Assembly: GCA_964360145.1 (NCBI GenBank)
Contig: CAYHWW010000182.1
Location: forward strand, 1-6,529
DNA: 6,529 bases
Source: CAYHWW01 sp964360145
Lineage (GTDB): Bacteria; Bdellovibrionota; UBA1018; CAYHWW01
Direction: 5' to 3'
The notes under the pieces were generated by a model. It saw nothing but the letters and a program-made list of their open reading frames with translations. It made no database searches and had not been told where the DNA came from. The position numbers and the translations under genes are program-made. Below, in pieces: positions 5,765 to 6,529 of this stretch (its first letter is position 1; every line of letters begins with the position of its first letter).

Positions 5765-5792
5765 TTGGGTTCCAGAGCCTCTGTGCTATAAG
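5765..5792 (+). promoter_or_regulatory. Candidate extended -10 promoter for the last gene
   Basis: TGC before TATAAG (5787-5792) makes an extended -10 element. A weak TTGGGT -35 (5765-5770) is 16 nt upstream. The expected start site, about 7 nt after the -10, falls on the GTG at 5799. Confidence 0.4.
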
Positions 5793-5798
5793 CCCCTC

Positions 5799-6529
5799 GT
5801 GCTTAAAGCTCCTTCCCCACTCTCTCGCATTTTCTGTAGCCTTCTGATCCTTAGCCAACTCGCGCTAATGGCTCCAACCACCACTTACGCCGCATCAGAA
5901 GATGAGGAAGTGGATGCAAGCATAGACTGCGCGCTCGCGCTATCACCCGAGAGCATCACGGAAGTGATCCTCGCCCGCATGGAGAAAGATCTCACGCCAC
6001 GCCCATGGAGATTTCGATATTGGCTCCGTGCCCAGCGCCGCCTCATTGTGAGCGCCGTCATTGCACGGTGCAACACGCTTGAGAGCGGCTGTGATGAAAT
6101 CGCAGTAAAACGCTTTGCCTTGGAAGAAATGAGGCGTCGTAGACACAACCTCGAATGGCTGGAAGACCGTGGGCGCAGCGCGTTCACTCTCGCTGTCGTC
6201 GTCGGCGCCATGGTCGGGACCAACCTCGTGGGGAACTACATCTCCGCCCACTACCCGACAGTGTCGGGCCCCATGGAAACATTCTACAAACCACTCAGTT
6301 GGTATATCATATTGTGGTTTGGTCGTGCCTTCTTCCGCCGCGTTCTCGGTGGTCTCGGCAAAGTGGGCTCCCGCATTCGATCCGGGGACTCGGTGCCTGC
6401 CCACGGCCTAGACCCCCGTTTTGTGGAGGAAGGCACCGACCAGCTGCTGGGTGACCTCACCGACGAGCAACATCGCTTTGTGAATGGCAACCACAGCGCC
6501 GTGGGCCGCATGGACGGTGCCTCGGAACA
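5799..6529 (+). CDS. Exported or membrane protein of unknown family (3' end beyond window)
   Basis: Open for 243 codons to the right edge with no stop. From GTG 5799 the N-terminus is a signal peptide: Lys/Arg near the start, a hydrophobic core (IFCSLLILSQLALMA) and a likely cut after TTTYA, before the acidic ASEDEEVDA. The next 80 residues are charged and helical, with many Arg and Glu. A hydrophobic segment at 127-148 (SAFTLAVVVGAMVGTNLVG) and a weaker aromatic one at about 165-179 (PLSWYIILWFGRAFF) suggest membrane insertion. The stretch after them is hydrophilic. I recognise no family. Starting at ATG 5868 instead would discard the signal peptide, so GTG is preferred; GTG has no Shine-Dalgarno but sits just after an extended -10. 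The gene is separated from the secreted-protein gene by a hairpin, so it is probably its own unit. Confidence 0.65.
   Translation, partial: MLKAPSPLSRIFCSLLILSQLALMAPTTTYAASEDEEVDASIDCALALSPESITEVILARMEKDLTPRPWRFRYWLRAQRRLIVSAVIARCNTLESGCDEIAVKRFALEEMRRRRHNLEWLEDRGRSAFTLAVVVGAMVGTNLVGNYISAHYPTVSGPMETFYKPLSWYIILWFGRAFFRRVLGGLGKVGSRIRSGDSVPAHGLDPRFVEEGTDQLLGDLTDEQHRFVNGNHSAVGRMDGASE

Noticed and set aside
5943..6404. Minus-strand frames of 112 and 153 codons under the last gene
   Set aside because: The plus-strand frame here has a signal peptide, hydrophobic segments and no stop to the window edge. The minus frames show no domain or start signal.

Overview
The window looks like a metagenome-assembled scaffold from a GC-rich Gram-negative bacterium, probably proteobacterial or Bdellovibrionota-like. 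The evidence is a Fur regulator of the E. coli type, secreted proteins with Sec signal peptides, and radical-SAM aminomutases of the proteobacterial kind. I cannot name the genus. The 100-N gap, with identical 55-bp sequences on each side, is the mark of a de Bruijn assembler run with k = 55.

Left part (1-2507, + strand): the last codons of an unidentified gene, then two tandem KamA-family radical SAM aminomutases 7 nt apart (140-1288 and 1296-2507). Both keep the iron-sulfur cysteines, the PLP lysine and the two aspartates that bind the lysine side chain in lysine 2,3-aminomutase. Both lack its structural zinc ligands. They probably make beta-lysine or a related beta-amino acid, for a solute or for modifying elongation factor P. 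No partner gene (acetyltransferase, epmA, efp) is visible to decide between these.

Middle (2492-2992, - strand): a Fur-family metal-responsive repressor, convergent with the second aminomutase and overlapping it by 16 bp. A strong hairpin lies in the shared 3' region. The 320-bp AT-richer region upstream of fur (2993-3311) is divergent. It holds candidate promoters, several inverted repeats and a possible 12-codon leader ORF.

Right part (3312-5665, + strand): one long secreted protein split by the assembly gap. It has a signal peptide, a novel-looking N-terminal domain, a Tyr/Trp/Gly-rich DUF6600-like domain, a GY-D-G tract and a Pro/Ala-rich C-terminal tail of 11-residue repeats. Removing the Ns and one 55-bp copy restores a single frame of about 732 residues. 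A perfect GC-rich hairpin follows it.

Right end (5799-6529, + strand): a membrane or secreted protein of unknown family that runs off the window. It starts at a GTG placed where transcription from an extended -10 would begin, so its mRNA may be leaderless.
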